This document shows positions 8,203-16,415 of a stretch of DNA of 64,000 nucleotides, in pieces; the stretch's first letter is position 1, and each line of letters opens with the position of its first letter. The translations under genes and the position numbers were made by a program. The notes under the pieces were generated by a model. It made no database searches, was not told the DNA's origin, and saw only the letters and a list, made by a program, of their open reading frames with translations. This stretch comes from Desulfurivibrio alkaliphilus AHT 2 (GTDB taxonomy: Bacteria > Desulfobacterota > Desulfobulbia > Desulfobulbales > Desulfurivibrionaceae). The stretch lies in NCBI RefSeq assembly GCF_000092205.1, contig NC_014216.1:3033764-3097763 (forward strand). Direction: 5' to 3'.

Positions 8203-10229
8203 ACTCGAGGGTTGTGCCGGTAAGAATTTCCCATGAAAGATACAAGAACAAAAACCACAGCTTCGACTACAGGTCGATGGTTTTTATTCTGGACCTTGAT
8301 GAACTGCAAAACATTGACCATTCATCAAAACTGTTCGGCCTCAATCGCTTCCGGCTTTTTTCCATCTTTGATCATGATTATCTGGCCGTCGGCCCTGAAG
8401 CCATCAGGGAAAAGCTCAAAGAGCTGCTCAAATCAAGCACCTCTTTTTCGCTTTCCAGCGAGGACAGGGTTGTTCTTCTGGCTTCAGCCAGGGTCTTTGG
8501 CCATGTTTTCAACCCGGTCAGCTTCTACTTCATATACAGTGCCTCGGGAAAGCTTCTGCTAATCGCGGCCGAGGTAAACAACACTTTTGGCGACAAGCAC
8601 CTCTATCTCCTTGAAAACCAACAAGAACAGCAGGACTTTCCCGTCAAGTACAAAACGGCCAAAGCCTTCCATGTATCCCCCTTCTTTGAAATGAGCGGAG
8701 AATACAGTTTCAGTTTCAGCGACATACGCAAGGAGCTGGACATATCCATAATGCTCTCCAGCAACGGCGGGAAAGCCTTGCAAGCAAGGATGCGGCAGCT
8801 TGCTGCGCCAAAAGAGCTAAAAGACTTTAACCTGTTAAAAACGTGGCTGCATCATCCCCTGGCGCCTAATTTGACCTACCCGCGCATCATTCGCCAGGCC
8901 ATCAGCCTTTACTTCCTGAAAGGGTTGCCGGTCTTTCCCCGGCCGGAACCTTCAAGCCCCATGACCATAAGAACCATGCGACAAAAAACCACCCTCCTGG
9001 ACCGGGTTGCCCGAAAACTGGTCCTGGCGAATTTTAAAAAAATCCGCAAAGGACGCCTTGAAATTCAGATGCCGGACAACTCGGTTCTCGTCTTTCAGGG
9101 CAATGAACCCGGTCCGGCATGCAGGATGATTGTCCATGACCCGCTTTTTTTTCGCCAACTGCTGAAAGGGGAAGATGTCGGGCTTGGAGAGGCCTATACC
9201 CGGGGGATGTGGAGCGCTGATAACTTGACCGAACTCTTGGAGTTGCTGGTCATGAACATGAATTACCTGTCCTATCTGGAAGACTGGGGATTTTGGGGAA
9301 GGTCCCTGCACAAAATAATGATGCCGGCCAGAAAAATGATTCCCGACAATGATCCCAAGGGCAGCAGAAAGAACGTCCGGGCGCATTACGACCTCTCAAA
9401 CGATTTCTTTTCCAGCTTCCTTGATCCCGGCATGACCTATTCCTGCGCGGTGTTTGAAAATCCTCAACTATACAAAATGGGGGCAAAAACGCCCGATGAC
9501 CTGGATCTGCAGAAAGCCCAGGAGCGCAAGTACGCCCTGGTGGCCGAGGCCGCAGGTATAAAGGCCGGGCAGGATGTTATCGAAATCGGCTGCGGATGGG
9601 GGGAGTTTGCCATTTTTATGGCGCGCAACTACGGTTGCCGGGTCCACGCGGTGACGATATCCCAAAAACAGCACCAGCACGTTGAGCAAAGGGTGAAGTC
9701 TCAGGGGTTGAGTAACAGGATCAATGTTATTCTTGAAGACTACCGTAAACTTTCAGGGCAATATGACGCCCTGGTATCCATAGAGGCGCTGGAGGCTGTA
9801 GGTCACAAGTATCACCCCGACTTCTTCAGGACCGTGGACCGGCTACTAAAGCCGGGGGGCTTGGCCTGTCTCCAGACCATAACCATTCTTGACCAGCGAT
9901 ATGAGGCCTATCGTAAAACCAGGGACTGGATAAGCTCCCATATCTTTCCCGGCGGCCTTTTGCCTTCGCTGAACAGAATAACCGAAGTGCTTGCCCGGGA
10001 AACCTCCCTTGTAATTTCAGGTATCAATGACATCGGAGCCCATTATGGCCCCACCCTGGCCGCATGGAGAAGGCGATTCCTGGAGAACTGGGAAGATATA
10101 AGCAGGCTTGGCTTTGACGACGGTTTCCGACGCACCTGGCTCTATTACTTCTGCCTCTGCGAAGCCGCTTTCAACCAGCGACACATCAGGGATCTCCAGA
10201 TTGTCCTGGACCGTCCGGATTATTTGTGA
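8199..10229 (+). CDS. Fusion of DUF1365 with cyclopropane-fatty-acyl-phospholipid synthase
   Basis: 676 residues, about the sum of two usually separate proteins. Residues 1-245 are DUF1365 (SRVVPVRISHERY near the start; ARVFGHVFNPVSFYFIY at about 98-114; FHVSPFFEMSGEYSFSF at about 151-167). Residues 260-676 are a SAM-dependent CFA synthase with DVGLGEAYTRGMWSADNL, NVRAHYDLSNDFF, DPGMTYSCAVFE, the SAM site VIEIGCGWGEFAIF (about 459-472) and VSIEALEAVGHKYHP. The catalytic core seems complete, so a methylene or methyl group could be added to unsaturated acyl chains of membrane phospholipids. The gene overlaps the COG2907 flavoprotein by 4 bases. The fusion confirms that DUF1365 and this methyltransferase branch work on one task. 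Confidence 0.9.
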   Translation: MNSRVVPVRISHERYKNKNHSFDYRSMVFILDLDELQNIDHSSKLFGLNRFRLFSIFDHDYLAVGPEAIREKLKELLKSSTSFSLSSEDRVVLLASARVFGHVFNPVSFYFIYSASGKLLLIAAEVNNTFGDKHLYLLENQQEQQDFPVKYKTAKAFHVSPFFEMSGEYSFSFSDIRKELDISIMLSSNGGKALQARMRQLAAPKELKDFNLLKTWLHHPLAPNLTYPRIIRQAISLYFLKGLPVFPRPEPSSPMTIRTMRQKTTLLDRVARKLVLANFKKIRKGRLEIQMPDNSVLVFQGNEPGPACRMIVHDPLFFRQLLKGEDVGLGEAYTRGMWSADNLTELLELLVMNMNYLSYLEDWGFWGRSLHKIMMPARKMIPDNDPKGSRKNVRAHYDLSNDFFSSFLDPGMTYSCAVFENPQLYKMGAKTPDDLDLQKAQERKYALVAEAAGIKAGQDVIEIGCGWGEFAIFMARNYGCRVHAVTISQKQHQHVEQRVKSQGLSNRINVILEDYRKLSGQYDALVSIEALEAVGHKYHPDFFRTVDRLLKPGGLACLQTITILDQRYEAYRKTRDWISSHIFPGGLLPSLNRITEVLARETSLVISGINDIGAHYGPTLAAWRRRFLENWEDISRLGFDDGFRRTWLYYFCLCEAAFNQRHIRDLQIVLDRPDYL

Positions 10230-10248
10230 GGAGACCGGGAAAATTTAT

Positions 10249-10270
10249 AAAATGGATCTAGCCATTTTTT
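10249..10270 (+). terminator. Weak intrinsic-terminator-like hairpin
   Basis: Stem AAAATGG (10249-10255), loop ATCTAG, stem CCATTTT (10262-10268), ending in a run of six T's. It lies 20 bases after the CFA-fusion stop. The stem is AT-rich, so termination would be partial. Confidence 0.35.
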
Positions 10271-10292
10271 AACTGAGACGACGACATTGAGC

Positions 10293-11729
10293 ATGAAAAA
10301 AATTTTGATTACCGGGGCCACCGGCTATATAGGCAGACGTTTACTGGAAAGGCTCTTGCGAGAGGATGGCCTGCAAATACGTCTTCTGGTTAGAAGTAAA
10401 CGCAAACTGCGACCTGACACCGTGGACAAGGTGGAGGTGGTGGAAGGCGACACCTTTGATCAGCAAGCCCTGGCCCTCGCCCTTAAAGGCATTGATACCG
10501 CCTTTTATCTGATCCACTCCATGGGAGCCGGAGGTGATTTCGAAGACCTTGACCGGATGAGCGCCGAGAATTTCAGGGAGGCCTGCATTGCCGCTGGGGT
10601 AGCAAAAATTATCTACCTGGGCGGCCTGGGTGTGAAAGAAAGCGCCAGCAAGCATTTGGCAAGCAGGATCGAGACGGGCGAAATCCTCTCCGCCAAACCC
10701 GAGAAGATCCAGACGATCTGGTTTCGGGCCGGGGTCATCATCGGGGCCGGCAGTGCCAGTTTCGAGATAATAAGAAACCTGGTACAAAAATTACCCATCA
10801 TGATCACCCCCACCTGGGTCAAAACCAAGACCCAGCCTGTGGGGGTTGAAGACGTGGTATCCTATCTGGCGGCGGCCATCGATTGCCCTTTCCCGGAAAA
10901 CACCATTGTCGACATCGGCGCCGAGACCATGAGTTTTAAGGAAATGATGCTGGCTGCCGGCCGGCTCATGGGGCTCAAGCGCTGGATGATGCCGGTGCCT
11001 GTTTTATCGCCAAGGCTCTCGTCCTACTGGTTGATTTTATTTACCCCCATCCCCTATAAAATGGCGGCGGCCCTGGTGGATGGGCTCAAGTCGGAAACCA
11101 TTGTCCTCAACGCCAACGCCCAAAAATATTTTCCGCAGATAAAACCCCGCAGCTATGACACCATCATTCGTGACGCCTTGCGTGAAATCGAAGAAGATCA
11201 GGTGTTGAGTCGCTGGTGTGATTCCAGTGCCGGCCAGTTTTGTGACATCCGGGATCGCGACCTGGTCAGCCAGGCCATCCTCCGTGACGTGCGCCGGATT
11301 GGCTTGGGCGGCGCGACCCCGGACCAAGTTTTCAAGTCAATGTGCGCGGTCGGCGGCGAATCAGGTTGGTTTACCTATAATTTTCTCTGGCGCATACGCG
11401 GCCTTATCGACAAGCTGGTGGGTGGCTACGGGCTTAGCCGCGGCCGTCGAAGCAGCAACAGCTTACGGGTGGGCGACGCGCTTGATTTCTGGAAGGTAGC
11501 CGACATTAAAGAGAACAAACGCCTGCTGCTGCTGGCCCAAATGAAGCTGCCGGGCAAGGCCTGGCTCGAATTCGACATTCAGTCCGACGCCTTGGTGCAG
11601 ACCGCCCACTTTCTGCCGCGAGGGATCCTCGGCCGTCTCTACTGGTACTCGGTGCTCCCCCTCCACCATTTTGTTTTTAGAGATCTAGCCCGCAAGATCG
11701 TCGATCAAGCTAATAAACTGCCAAGGTAG
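10293..11729 (+). CDS. SDR-type NAD(P)-binding protein with DUF2867 domain
   Basis: About 478 residues. The N-terminal Rossmann domain begins KILITGATGYIGRRLLERLL, as in extended/atypical short-chain dehydrogenases (complex I NDUFA9-like and sugar epimerase-like), with YLIHSMGAGGDF and IYLGGLGVKE following. The C-terminal part from about residue 325 is DUF2867 (GESGWFTYNFLWRIRGLIDKLVGG; LDFWKVADIKENKRLLLLAQMKLPGKAWLEF). Start at ATG 10293; an in-frame TTG at 10287 is possible. Its substrate is unknown. Homologues are common beside COG2907/CFA genes, so it may belong to the same lipid pathway. Confidence 0.82.
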   Translation: MKKILITGATGYIGRRLLERLLREDGLQIRLLVRSKRKLRPDTVDKVEVVEGDTFDQQALALALKGIDTAFYLIHSMGAGGDFEDLDRMSAENFREACIAAGVAKIIYLGGLGVKESASKHLASRIETGEILSAKPEKIQTIWFRAGVIIGAGSASFEIIRNLVQKLPIMITPTWVKTKTQPVGVEDVVSYLAAAIDCPFPENTIVDIGAETMSFKEMMLAAGRLMGLKRWMMPVPVLSPRLSSYWLILFTPIPYKMAAALVDGLKSETIVLNANAQKYFPQIKPRSYDTIIRDALREIEEDQVLSRWCDSSAGQFCDIRDRDLVSQAILRDVRRIGLGGATPDQVFKSMCAVGGESGWFTYNFLWRIRGLIDKLVGGYGLSRGRRSSNSLRVGDALDFWKVADIKENKRLLLLAQMKLPGKAWLEFDIQSDALVQTAHFLPRGILGRLYWYSVLPLHHFVFRDLARKIVDQANKLPR

Positions 11730-11747
11730 CCGCAAAAGGGAAAACGG

Positions 11748-11930
11748 GTTACGGTTGACACCTCGGTGCAACCCAAGGCGGTGGCCTGTCCGGCAGATTC
11801 CAGGCTTTACCATCACAGCCGGGAGAGACTGGTCAAACTGGCGCTGGCTAACGGTGTTTCCTTGCGGCAGAGTTACCAGCGGCTGGCGGCCCAGGCCTTG
11901 ATGAAAGTTGGTTGCTACCTGCACACTCAC
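11748..11930 (+). pseudogene. IS5-superfamily transposase remnant
   Basis: In one frame (about 61 codons) the sequence reads VTVDTSVQPKAVACPADSRLYH, then LALANGVSLRQSYQRL. The VDTTVQ...PTDS motif followed by LRQSY is a typical catalytic-core segment of IS5-group transposases, including the second acidic residue. There is no start, no N- or C-terminal domain and no terminal inverted repeats that I could see, so this is an internal fragment. It abuts the 3' end of the lipocalin gene (11927), suggesting deletion between old insertion copies. Confidence 0.6.
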
Positions 11931-12487
11931 CTGGGCAGGTGCTTTGTTCTGATCACATTTGAAACGTCATATCCCTGCTCACCTGTACTTTTGAGAATTT
12001 CCTCAAGGATCTGATCATCCATTTCCGGCTCCCGTGCGAGTATCCATAAATATTTCCGTGCCGGATCCCCGACCACTGCGTATCGATACCCCGGATCGAG
12101 TTCGATAATCCAGTAATCGCCCCATACAAAAGGAATCCACGATAAAAAGCGGGGAGCGAACCGGACTTTTAGCTTTGATGCAGGTCCGTCTTTATCGGCA
12201 AGACGGGCACGGCCTTCGGCTTCGATGAATTCACCTTCTTCTATCCGGCAGCGATTTACTACCTTTATCTGACCGTTATCAAGAAGTGTATAGGTCGCCG
12301 TCACATCTCCGGTACACCTAGCCTGGAAACGATTCGGCAACCGTGCGATTTCATACCATGTGCCGGCATACCGTTCAAGATCAACCTCATCAACAACCTG
12401 CAACGGTTTATCCTGGCCGATCACAACTGATCCCAAAACAAGCGTAAGCATTGATATTCCAAATAGGTATGTTAATGAAAATTTCAT
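11927..12487 (-). CDS. blc: Blc-type outer-membrane lipocalin
   Basis: Lipocalin of 186 residues starting at ATG ending 12487 (MKFSLTYLFGISMLTLVLG). It has a signal sequence, the lipocalin first motif YAGTWYEIARLPNRFQ (about residues 40-55), TYTLLDNGQIKVVNRC and the Blc-like ending block DPGYRYAVVGDPARKYLWILAREP. Such proteins bind lysophospholipids or fatty acids in the cell envelope. No lipobox cysteine is evident after the signal sequence, so it may be soluble periplasmic rather than lipid-anchored. GC content is lower than in neighbouring genes and decayed sequence lies on both sides, consistent with acquisition. Confidence 0.88.
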   Translation of the reverse strand: MKFSLTYLFGISMLTLVLGSVVIGQDKPLQVVDEVDLERYAGTWYEIARLPNRFQARCTGDVTATYTLLDNGQIKVVNRCRIEEGEFIEAEGRARLADKDGPASKLKVRFAPRFLSWIPFVWGDYWIIELDPGYRYAVVGDPARKYLWILAREPEMDDQILEEILKSTGEQGYDVSNVIRTKHLPR

Positions 12488-12509
12488 AGGGGAATACACA
12501 TTATAGAAC

Positions 12510-12625
12510 TTATTTAAGTTTGCGAATTGCCAGAATGATCAAACCGATTCCTGCAATGCCTCATATCTGAAGTAGGCAAGTCCTATTATACCGACTACCA
12601 GCAAAACAATCTCGAGTTGTTTCAT
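12510..12625 (-). pseudogene. Decayed small membrane protein, DUF3185-like
   Basis: From an ATG ending at 12625 the frame reads MKQLEIVLLVVGIIGLAYFRYEA and then stops; a second frame continues as GIAGIGLIILAIRKLK to a TAA at 12510. The two halves resemble the beginning and the end of the small two-helix DUF3185 proteins, with the middle lost and a frameshift. The family call is tentative. It lies just upstream of the lipocalin on the same strand. Confidence 0.35.
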
Positions 12626-12636
12626 AATCTGTGCCC

Positions 12637-12660
12637 GATTTTTTCATTGACAGGCTAACC
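12637..12660 (+). repeat. Short promoter-like repeat, copy 2 of 2
   Basis: Matches 1284-1307 at 22 of 24 bases and contains TTGACAGGCTAACC. A TATAAT lies at 12676-12681, but 23 bases from the TTGACA, too far for a normal sigma-70 promoter. It is 140 bases before the YeeE gene. Confidence 0.4.
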
Positions 12661-12724
12661 AGCAGTCATTACCGGTATAATAATATTGGTTTTTTAGGCG
12701 GGTCAGTTGCAGGTTGTGCTGAGG

Positions 12725-12754
12725 CCTCTTTTTTGTCAGAGCGGGCAAAAGAGG
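12725..12754. other. Hairpin upstream of the YeeE gene
   Basis: Perfect 8-bp stem CCTCTTTT / AAAAGAGG with a 14-base loop, 46 bases before the YeeE start. No T-run follows on either strand; it could be a leader structure. The remaining intergenic sequence from 12488 to 12799 holds the decayed small gene and the short repeat, and nothing else recognisable. Confidence 0.35.
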
Positions 12755-12799
12755 TTACTGATCACCCGAACAAGGAGCGTTTAAACTGCGGGTAAAGTC

Positions 12800-13912
12800 A
12801 TGATCACCGGTTCCCTGGTCCTTATCATCATAACCGGCCTATTGTTGGGCCTGGCCGCCGGCTTTGTCATGCATCGCTCCGATTACTGCGTGGCGGGGAT
12901 GTTCAGGGACGCCTTCATCTTTGGCCGCTTTAAAGGCCTGCAGATTCTGTTGCTCCAGGTGGCGGTGACCATGCTCCTTTTCGAGCTGGCCCGCCAGGCC
13001 GGTCTGCTCCCCCTTTACCCCTTTCCCATTCTGGCCCCCCCCGCCCTGGTCAATTTCCTGGGCGGGATCATCTTCGGCCTGGGAATGGTGCTGGCCGGCG
13101 GCTGCGTCTTCGGCACCCTCTACAAGATGGGAGCGGGCAGCGTGGTCAGCGCGGTCGCCTTTCTGGGCCTGATTCTGGGGAGCGGCCTTTATGCCCTGGT
13201 CCATCCCTGGTGGCAGCAGCTGGCCCAGGCCACCGCCCTTGCTCCGGGGCGGATCACCGTTCCCCAGTTGTTTAACCTGGACCCCCTTCTGCCCCTCATT
13301 ATCTTCTGGTTGCCGACGATTTTTCTCCTCTGGCGCTGGGGGCGGCAGGGGGCGTTGCAGCGCCCGGCCGTGGTGGCGGGCTACCTCCAGCCCTGGCGGG
13401 CCGCGATTATCCTGGCCCTTATCGGCCTGGCCTCCTACCTGCTGCATGGGATGCCCATGGGGGTTACCACCTCCTTCACCAAGTTTGCCGCCATGGGGGC
13501 CGCGGTCGTGGCCCCGGATTGGGTGGCGGGGCAGACACTTTTCCAGGCGGTCTCCCTGGACGTGATCCATCCCGACAGTGGGGCCCGGCTCACCGGGGGG
13601 CCCGGTCCCCAGCCCGACCTGCTTTTCGCCATCCAGGTGCCCCTGGCGCTGGGGGTGGTGCTTGGGAGTACCCTCTCCGCCTTGCTGCTGCGGGAGTTTG
13701 CCGTTCGCCTGCGGGTTCCCCCCTTGCAATTGCTCAGCGCTCTGGCGGGGGGCATCCTGATGGGGCTGGCGGCCCGGATGACTCCGGCCTGCAATGTCTG
13801 GCATCTGATGGGTGGGCTGCCGATCATGGCCATGCAAAGCATTCTTTTCCTGCTGGGTCTTTTCCCCGGCACCTGGCTGGGGGTTAAACTGTTCAGGCTG
13901 CTGGTGCGCTAA
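12800..13912 (+). CDS. YeeE/YedE-family sulfur-compound transporter
   Basis: 370-residue integral membrane protein with about nine or ten hydrophobic segments. The family repeats are visible: HRSDYCVAGMFRDAF near residues 25-39, FGLGMVLAGGCVFGTLYKMGAGS near 93-115 and the second-half counterpart GLAARMTPACNVWHLMGGL near 322-340. The conserved cysteines (YC, GGC, PAC) relay thiosulfate or sulfide in characterised YeeE/TsuA proteins. No tusA-like gene follows. Transport of a reduced sulfur compound is inferred from the family and fits the sulfur genes at 46-53 kb. Confidence 0.87.
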   Translation: MITGSLVLIIITGLLLGLAAGFVMHRSDYCVAGMFRDAFIFGRFKGLQILLLQVAVTMLLFELARQAGLLPLYPFPILAPPALVNFLGGIIFGLGMVLAGGCVFGTLYKMGAGSVVSAVAFLGLILGSGLYALVHPWWQQLAQATALAPGRITVPQLFNLDPLLPLIIFWLPTIFLLWRWGRQGALQRPAVVAGYLQPWRAAIILALIGLASYLLHGMPMGVTTSFTKFAAMGAAVVAPDWVAGQTLFQAVSLDVIHPDSGARLTGGPGPQPDLLFAIQVPLALGVVLGSTLSALLLREFAVRLRVPPLQLLSALAGGILMGLAARMTPACNVWHLMGGLPIMAMQSILFLLGLFPGTWLGVKLFRLLVR

Positions 13913-14081
13913 TTTTCGGGCGATTAGCCAGGTGGTGAATGCTTGCGCCGAAGGCAATGGGGTGGTGGAAACCGCTTCAAGGGAGTTGACAAAGGAAAGC
14001 CGATGATTCAGAATTTACCAATTGCCGATTTTATAACCCGCAACCCGCCTGGATAATGCCGGCAGCGCCGGCGGATTACTC

Positions 14082-14885
14082 ATGACCGTACCTTCAACCC
14101 CCAATTCTGCCTCCTGGTGGCAACCATTCGAAGTTGCGCCGGGCCGGCACCTGGATTGCCGCTTGGGCACCCTGGCCCTTGCCATTGGCCACGGCACCGA
14201 TGAATGGCTGGTTGGCACCCGAGCCATTCCGGAAGAGGAGGCCGAGCCTCAGGTCAGTTTCCAGATCGGCAGTGGGCCACCGGGAAACATTGATGAGCGC
14301 TTTGTCCATGCCAGTGAAGTAAATACCGTTACCCTGATGCCGTTGCTGGCCGACCGTCCGGTGGTAATCCGCCCGCACCAGCCGGTGTTCCTGCTCAGCG
14401 GCCAGAGCATCACCCTCTATTTGTCCACCCCGGTTTGGCTGCGGCTGTTGGTGGGAGAGCCGCCGGTGTTGCTGAAGGAACTGCCGGTTCTGCGCCTGTC
14501 GGACACCTGGTTTGGGCCCAATACCCGCGAGGGGGAGTTGTCTTATGCCGGTCGCACCAACGCCCGCCACCGCCCTTCGGAGTTGCCGGACCGGCCCCAC
14601 CGGGCCATCACCCCGCTGACCATCCACAACCGGGCCGACTCGCCCCTGCCGCTTGAGAAAATCAGCCTGCCGGTGCCGATGCTGGCCTTGTATGGCGATG
14701 AAGCCGGCCGGCTCTGGACCCAGAACGTGACTCTGACCAGGGAAAGCCAGGGCGATCTGGCTTCGGTTAAGATCGACAGTAAACTGCCCGAAGCGGGCCG
14801 CAATCTTACTCGTCTGGCCGAACCGCGCCAGGAGCCGGACCGCTCCGGCATGCACCGGGCGTTAAATCTGCTGTTCGGGAGCTAA
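14082..14885 (+). CDS. DUF432 protein paired with MscS
   Basis: 267-residue soluble-looking protein with the ordered blocks LLADRPVVIRPHQPVFLLSG, TLYLSTPVWLRL, LSDTWFGPNTREGELSYAGRT and RAITPLTIHNRADSPLPLEKISLPVPML that I associate with DUF432. It ends 5 bases before the MscS start, so the two genes are one operon, an arrangement recurrent in archaea and Desulfobacterota. Its role is unknown; a cytosolic partner or regulator of the mechanosensitive channel is the simplest inference. Confidence 0.75.
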   Translation: MTVPSTPNSASWWQPFEVAPGRHLDCRLGTLALAIGHGTDEWLVGTRAIPEEEAEPQVSFQIGSGPPGNIDERFVHASEVNTVTLMPLLADRPVVIRPHQPVFLLSGQSITLYLSTPVWLRLLVGEPPVLLKELPVLRLSDTWFGPNTREGELSYAGRTNARHRPSELPDRPHRAITPLTIHNRADSPLPLEKISLPVPMLALYGDEAGRLWTQNVTLTRESQGDLASVKIDSKLPEAGRNLTRLAEPRQEPDRSGMHRALNLLFGS

Positions 14886-14890
14886 AGCCT

Positions 14891-15793
14891 GTGATCCAGG
14901 ACCTGTTTGCCGCTGTTCGTGTCGAAACCATGCTGGCGGGGTTACGCGCCCTGATCCTGCTTGGCGCCGGCCTGCTGCTGGCCACGGCGGCCAGCCGGCT
15001 GAGCCGCCGCCTGTTGGCCGATCGCCTTTCCGCCCAGGCCCGGCATTTGTTGCGGCGCGCGGTTTTTTACGGTATTTTAGTGCTTTTCGTGGCCTCGGCC
15101 ATGCGCGAACTGGGCTTCAGCCTGGCCGTGATCATGGGGGCGGCGGGAGTACTGACCGTGGCCATCGGTTTTGCCTCCCAGACCACGGCCTCCAACCTGA
15201 TCAGCGGTATCTTCCTGATTGGCGAACGCAGTTTTGAGATCGGCGACTTCATCAAGGTGGGCGACACCTTCGGGGAAGTGCTCTCCATCGACGCCCTTTC
15301 GGTCAAGCTGCGCACCTTCGACAATCTGTTTGTCCGCATCCCCAATGAAACGATGATCAAAAGCGAGGTCACCACCTTGAACCGCTTCCCGATCCGGCGG
15401 TTGGATCTGAAGCTGGGGGTGGCTTACAAGGAAGACATTGGCCGGGTGCAAGAGGTGCTGATGGCGGTGGCCAATGCCAACCCCCTTTGCCTGGACGAAC
15501 CAGCCCCGCTGTTCATCTTCCTGGGCTTTGGCGATTCGGCCCTGGAGTTGCAGTTCTCGGTCTGGGCCAGGCGTGAAAATTTCCTCGATTTACGCAACGG
15601 CATCACCGCCGAAATTAAGGCCGCCTTCGACCAGGCCGGAATCGAAATTCCCTTCCCGCACCGGACGATCTACACCGGCGAGGTGACCAAACCCTTTCCC
15701 ATTACCCTGGTAGAAACTCCCCAGGGCGGCAACAACCTTCCGCCAACCGGCAAGGGAAGCGATACCCCAGCCTTGGAAACCAAACCCGAATAA
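14891..15793 (+). CDS. mscS: MscS-family mechanosensitive ion channel
   Basis: 300 residues with two or three N-terminal transmembrane helices, the pore-lining TM3 region (IMGAAGVLTVAIGFASQTTASNLISGIFL, about residues 79-107) and the soluble beta domain (FEIGDFIKVGDTFGEVLSIDALSVKLRTFDNLFVRIPN). The channel opens under membrane tension to release osmolytes. The last 25 residues (after YTGEVTKPFPITL) are an extra Gly/Pro/Thr-rich tail. The DNA for this tail (15714-15797) has a diverged second copy at 34261-34344 between the two TA pairs, so the 3' end has taken part in a rearrangement. Confidence 0.92.
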   Translation: MIQDLFAAVRVETMLAGLRALILLGAGLLLATAASRLSRRLLADRLSAQARHLLRRAVFYGILVLFVASAMRELGFSLAVIMGAAGVLTVAIGFASQTTASNLISGIFLIGERSFEIGDFIKVGDTFGEVLSIDALSVKLRTFDNLFVRIPNETMIKSEVTTLNRFPIRRLDLKLGVAYKEDIGRVQEVLMAVANANPLCLDEPAPLFIFLGFGDSALELQFSVWARRENFLDLRNGITAEIKAAFDQAGIEIPFPHRTIYTGEVTKPFPITLVETPQGGNNLPPTGKGSDTPALETKPE

Positions 15794-15853
15794 TCCGGTC
15801 ACTTGCCTGGACTTTGCCGAACCCAACGATTCGGGGGTGATGATGGGAGTGTT

Positions 15854-15962
15854 GGCTTAGCAGCCACAACTGCCGGTATCGCAGGAGCTGCCGTAACCGC
15901 AGCCAGAGGAGGCTTCCCGGTAGTCGATGGTAATCTTGCCGGTGGCGGCCAGTATCTCCCGG
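15854..15962 (-). pseudogene. 3' relic of a hesB/iscA-like gene
   Basis: This 109-base stretch matches the last part of the intact hesB-like gene at 35071-35234, including its stop, but lacks about 55 bases of the Cys/Gly-rich C-terminal coding region. Homology breaks at TCCCGG, where the sequence switches to the 3' end of phnE. No start or N-terminal part exists here, so it is a fragment created by recombination. The rest of the 15794-16007 gap shows no other gene. Confidence 0.75.
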
Positions 15963-16007
15963 CTGCTGCGTTTTTCAAGGGTGTAGCGGAGATATTAGCC
16001 GGCCCGG

Positions 16008-16415
16008 TTATGGCTTCCAAATTTTGGCGAGGCGGGATCGGCGGATGTTTTTGTCGCGAGTGGCCAATGGCAGGCCGTGCGCCTGAGCGGTGGCCACAAT
16101 GATTCGGTCGGCCGGATCGCCATGGAAAGTTTCGGGCAGGCGATCAAGGGTCAGAATAACGGCAACATCCATCGGCAAGAGAGTTACGGTTTCAGGAGCC
16201 GCCGCCACCGGCAACCAACGGTCAAGCGGCATATCGAGGGACAACCTGCCTTTGGCGGCCAGCATTTGCGCCTCCCACAGACTGATGGAGGCAAGTGTCG
16301 GCGGGGTGCCGGCGGAGGCCAGAGCGTCCAGACTATCGCGCTCGGCGGCCATCAGTTCCGGTTGACCGAGCAACCACCATAACCAGACATGGGTATCGAG
16401 CAGCGGCGGCGTCAC
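16008..16415 (-). CDS. PIN-domain toxin, VapC-type (copy 1)
   Basis: 135-residue PIN-domain ribonuclease of a type II toxin-antitoxin pair. Conserved acidic residues are seen in LLDTHVWLW (D7), SLWEAQML (E47) and GDPADRIIVATAQAHG (D98 and D101 region), followed by LATRDKNIRRS. The protein differs from copy 2 (33513-33920) only at residue 2 (T against M). The start codon overlaps the antitoxin stop by 4 bases, giving translational coupling. The target RNA cannot be told from sequence. Confidence 0.88.
   Translation of the reverse strand: MTPPLLDTHVWLWWLLGQPELMAAERDSLDALASAGTPPTLASISLWEAQMLAAKGRLSLDMPLDRWLPVAAAPETVTLLPMDVAVILTLDRLPETFHGDPADRIIVATAQAHGLPLATRDKNIRRSRLAKIWKP

Noticed and set aside
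12647..12681. Sigma-70 promoter TTGACA...TATAAT before YeeE
   Set aside because: The spacing is 23 bases, outside the functional range; kept only as a repeat.
12839..13957. 372-codon minus-strand frame opposite the YeeE gene
   Set aside because: Very rich in Gln, Gly and His, the usual antisense image of a membrane protein gene.
15794..15860. Integron attC-like site at the TA block
   Set aside because: GTTGGCT and CCCAAC occur, but the core GTTRRRY pattern fails and there is no integrase or cassette array.
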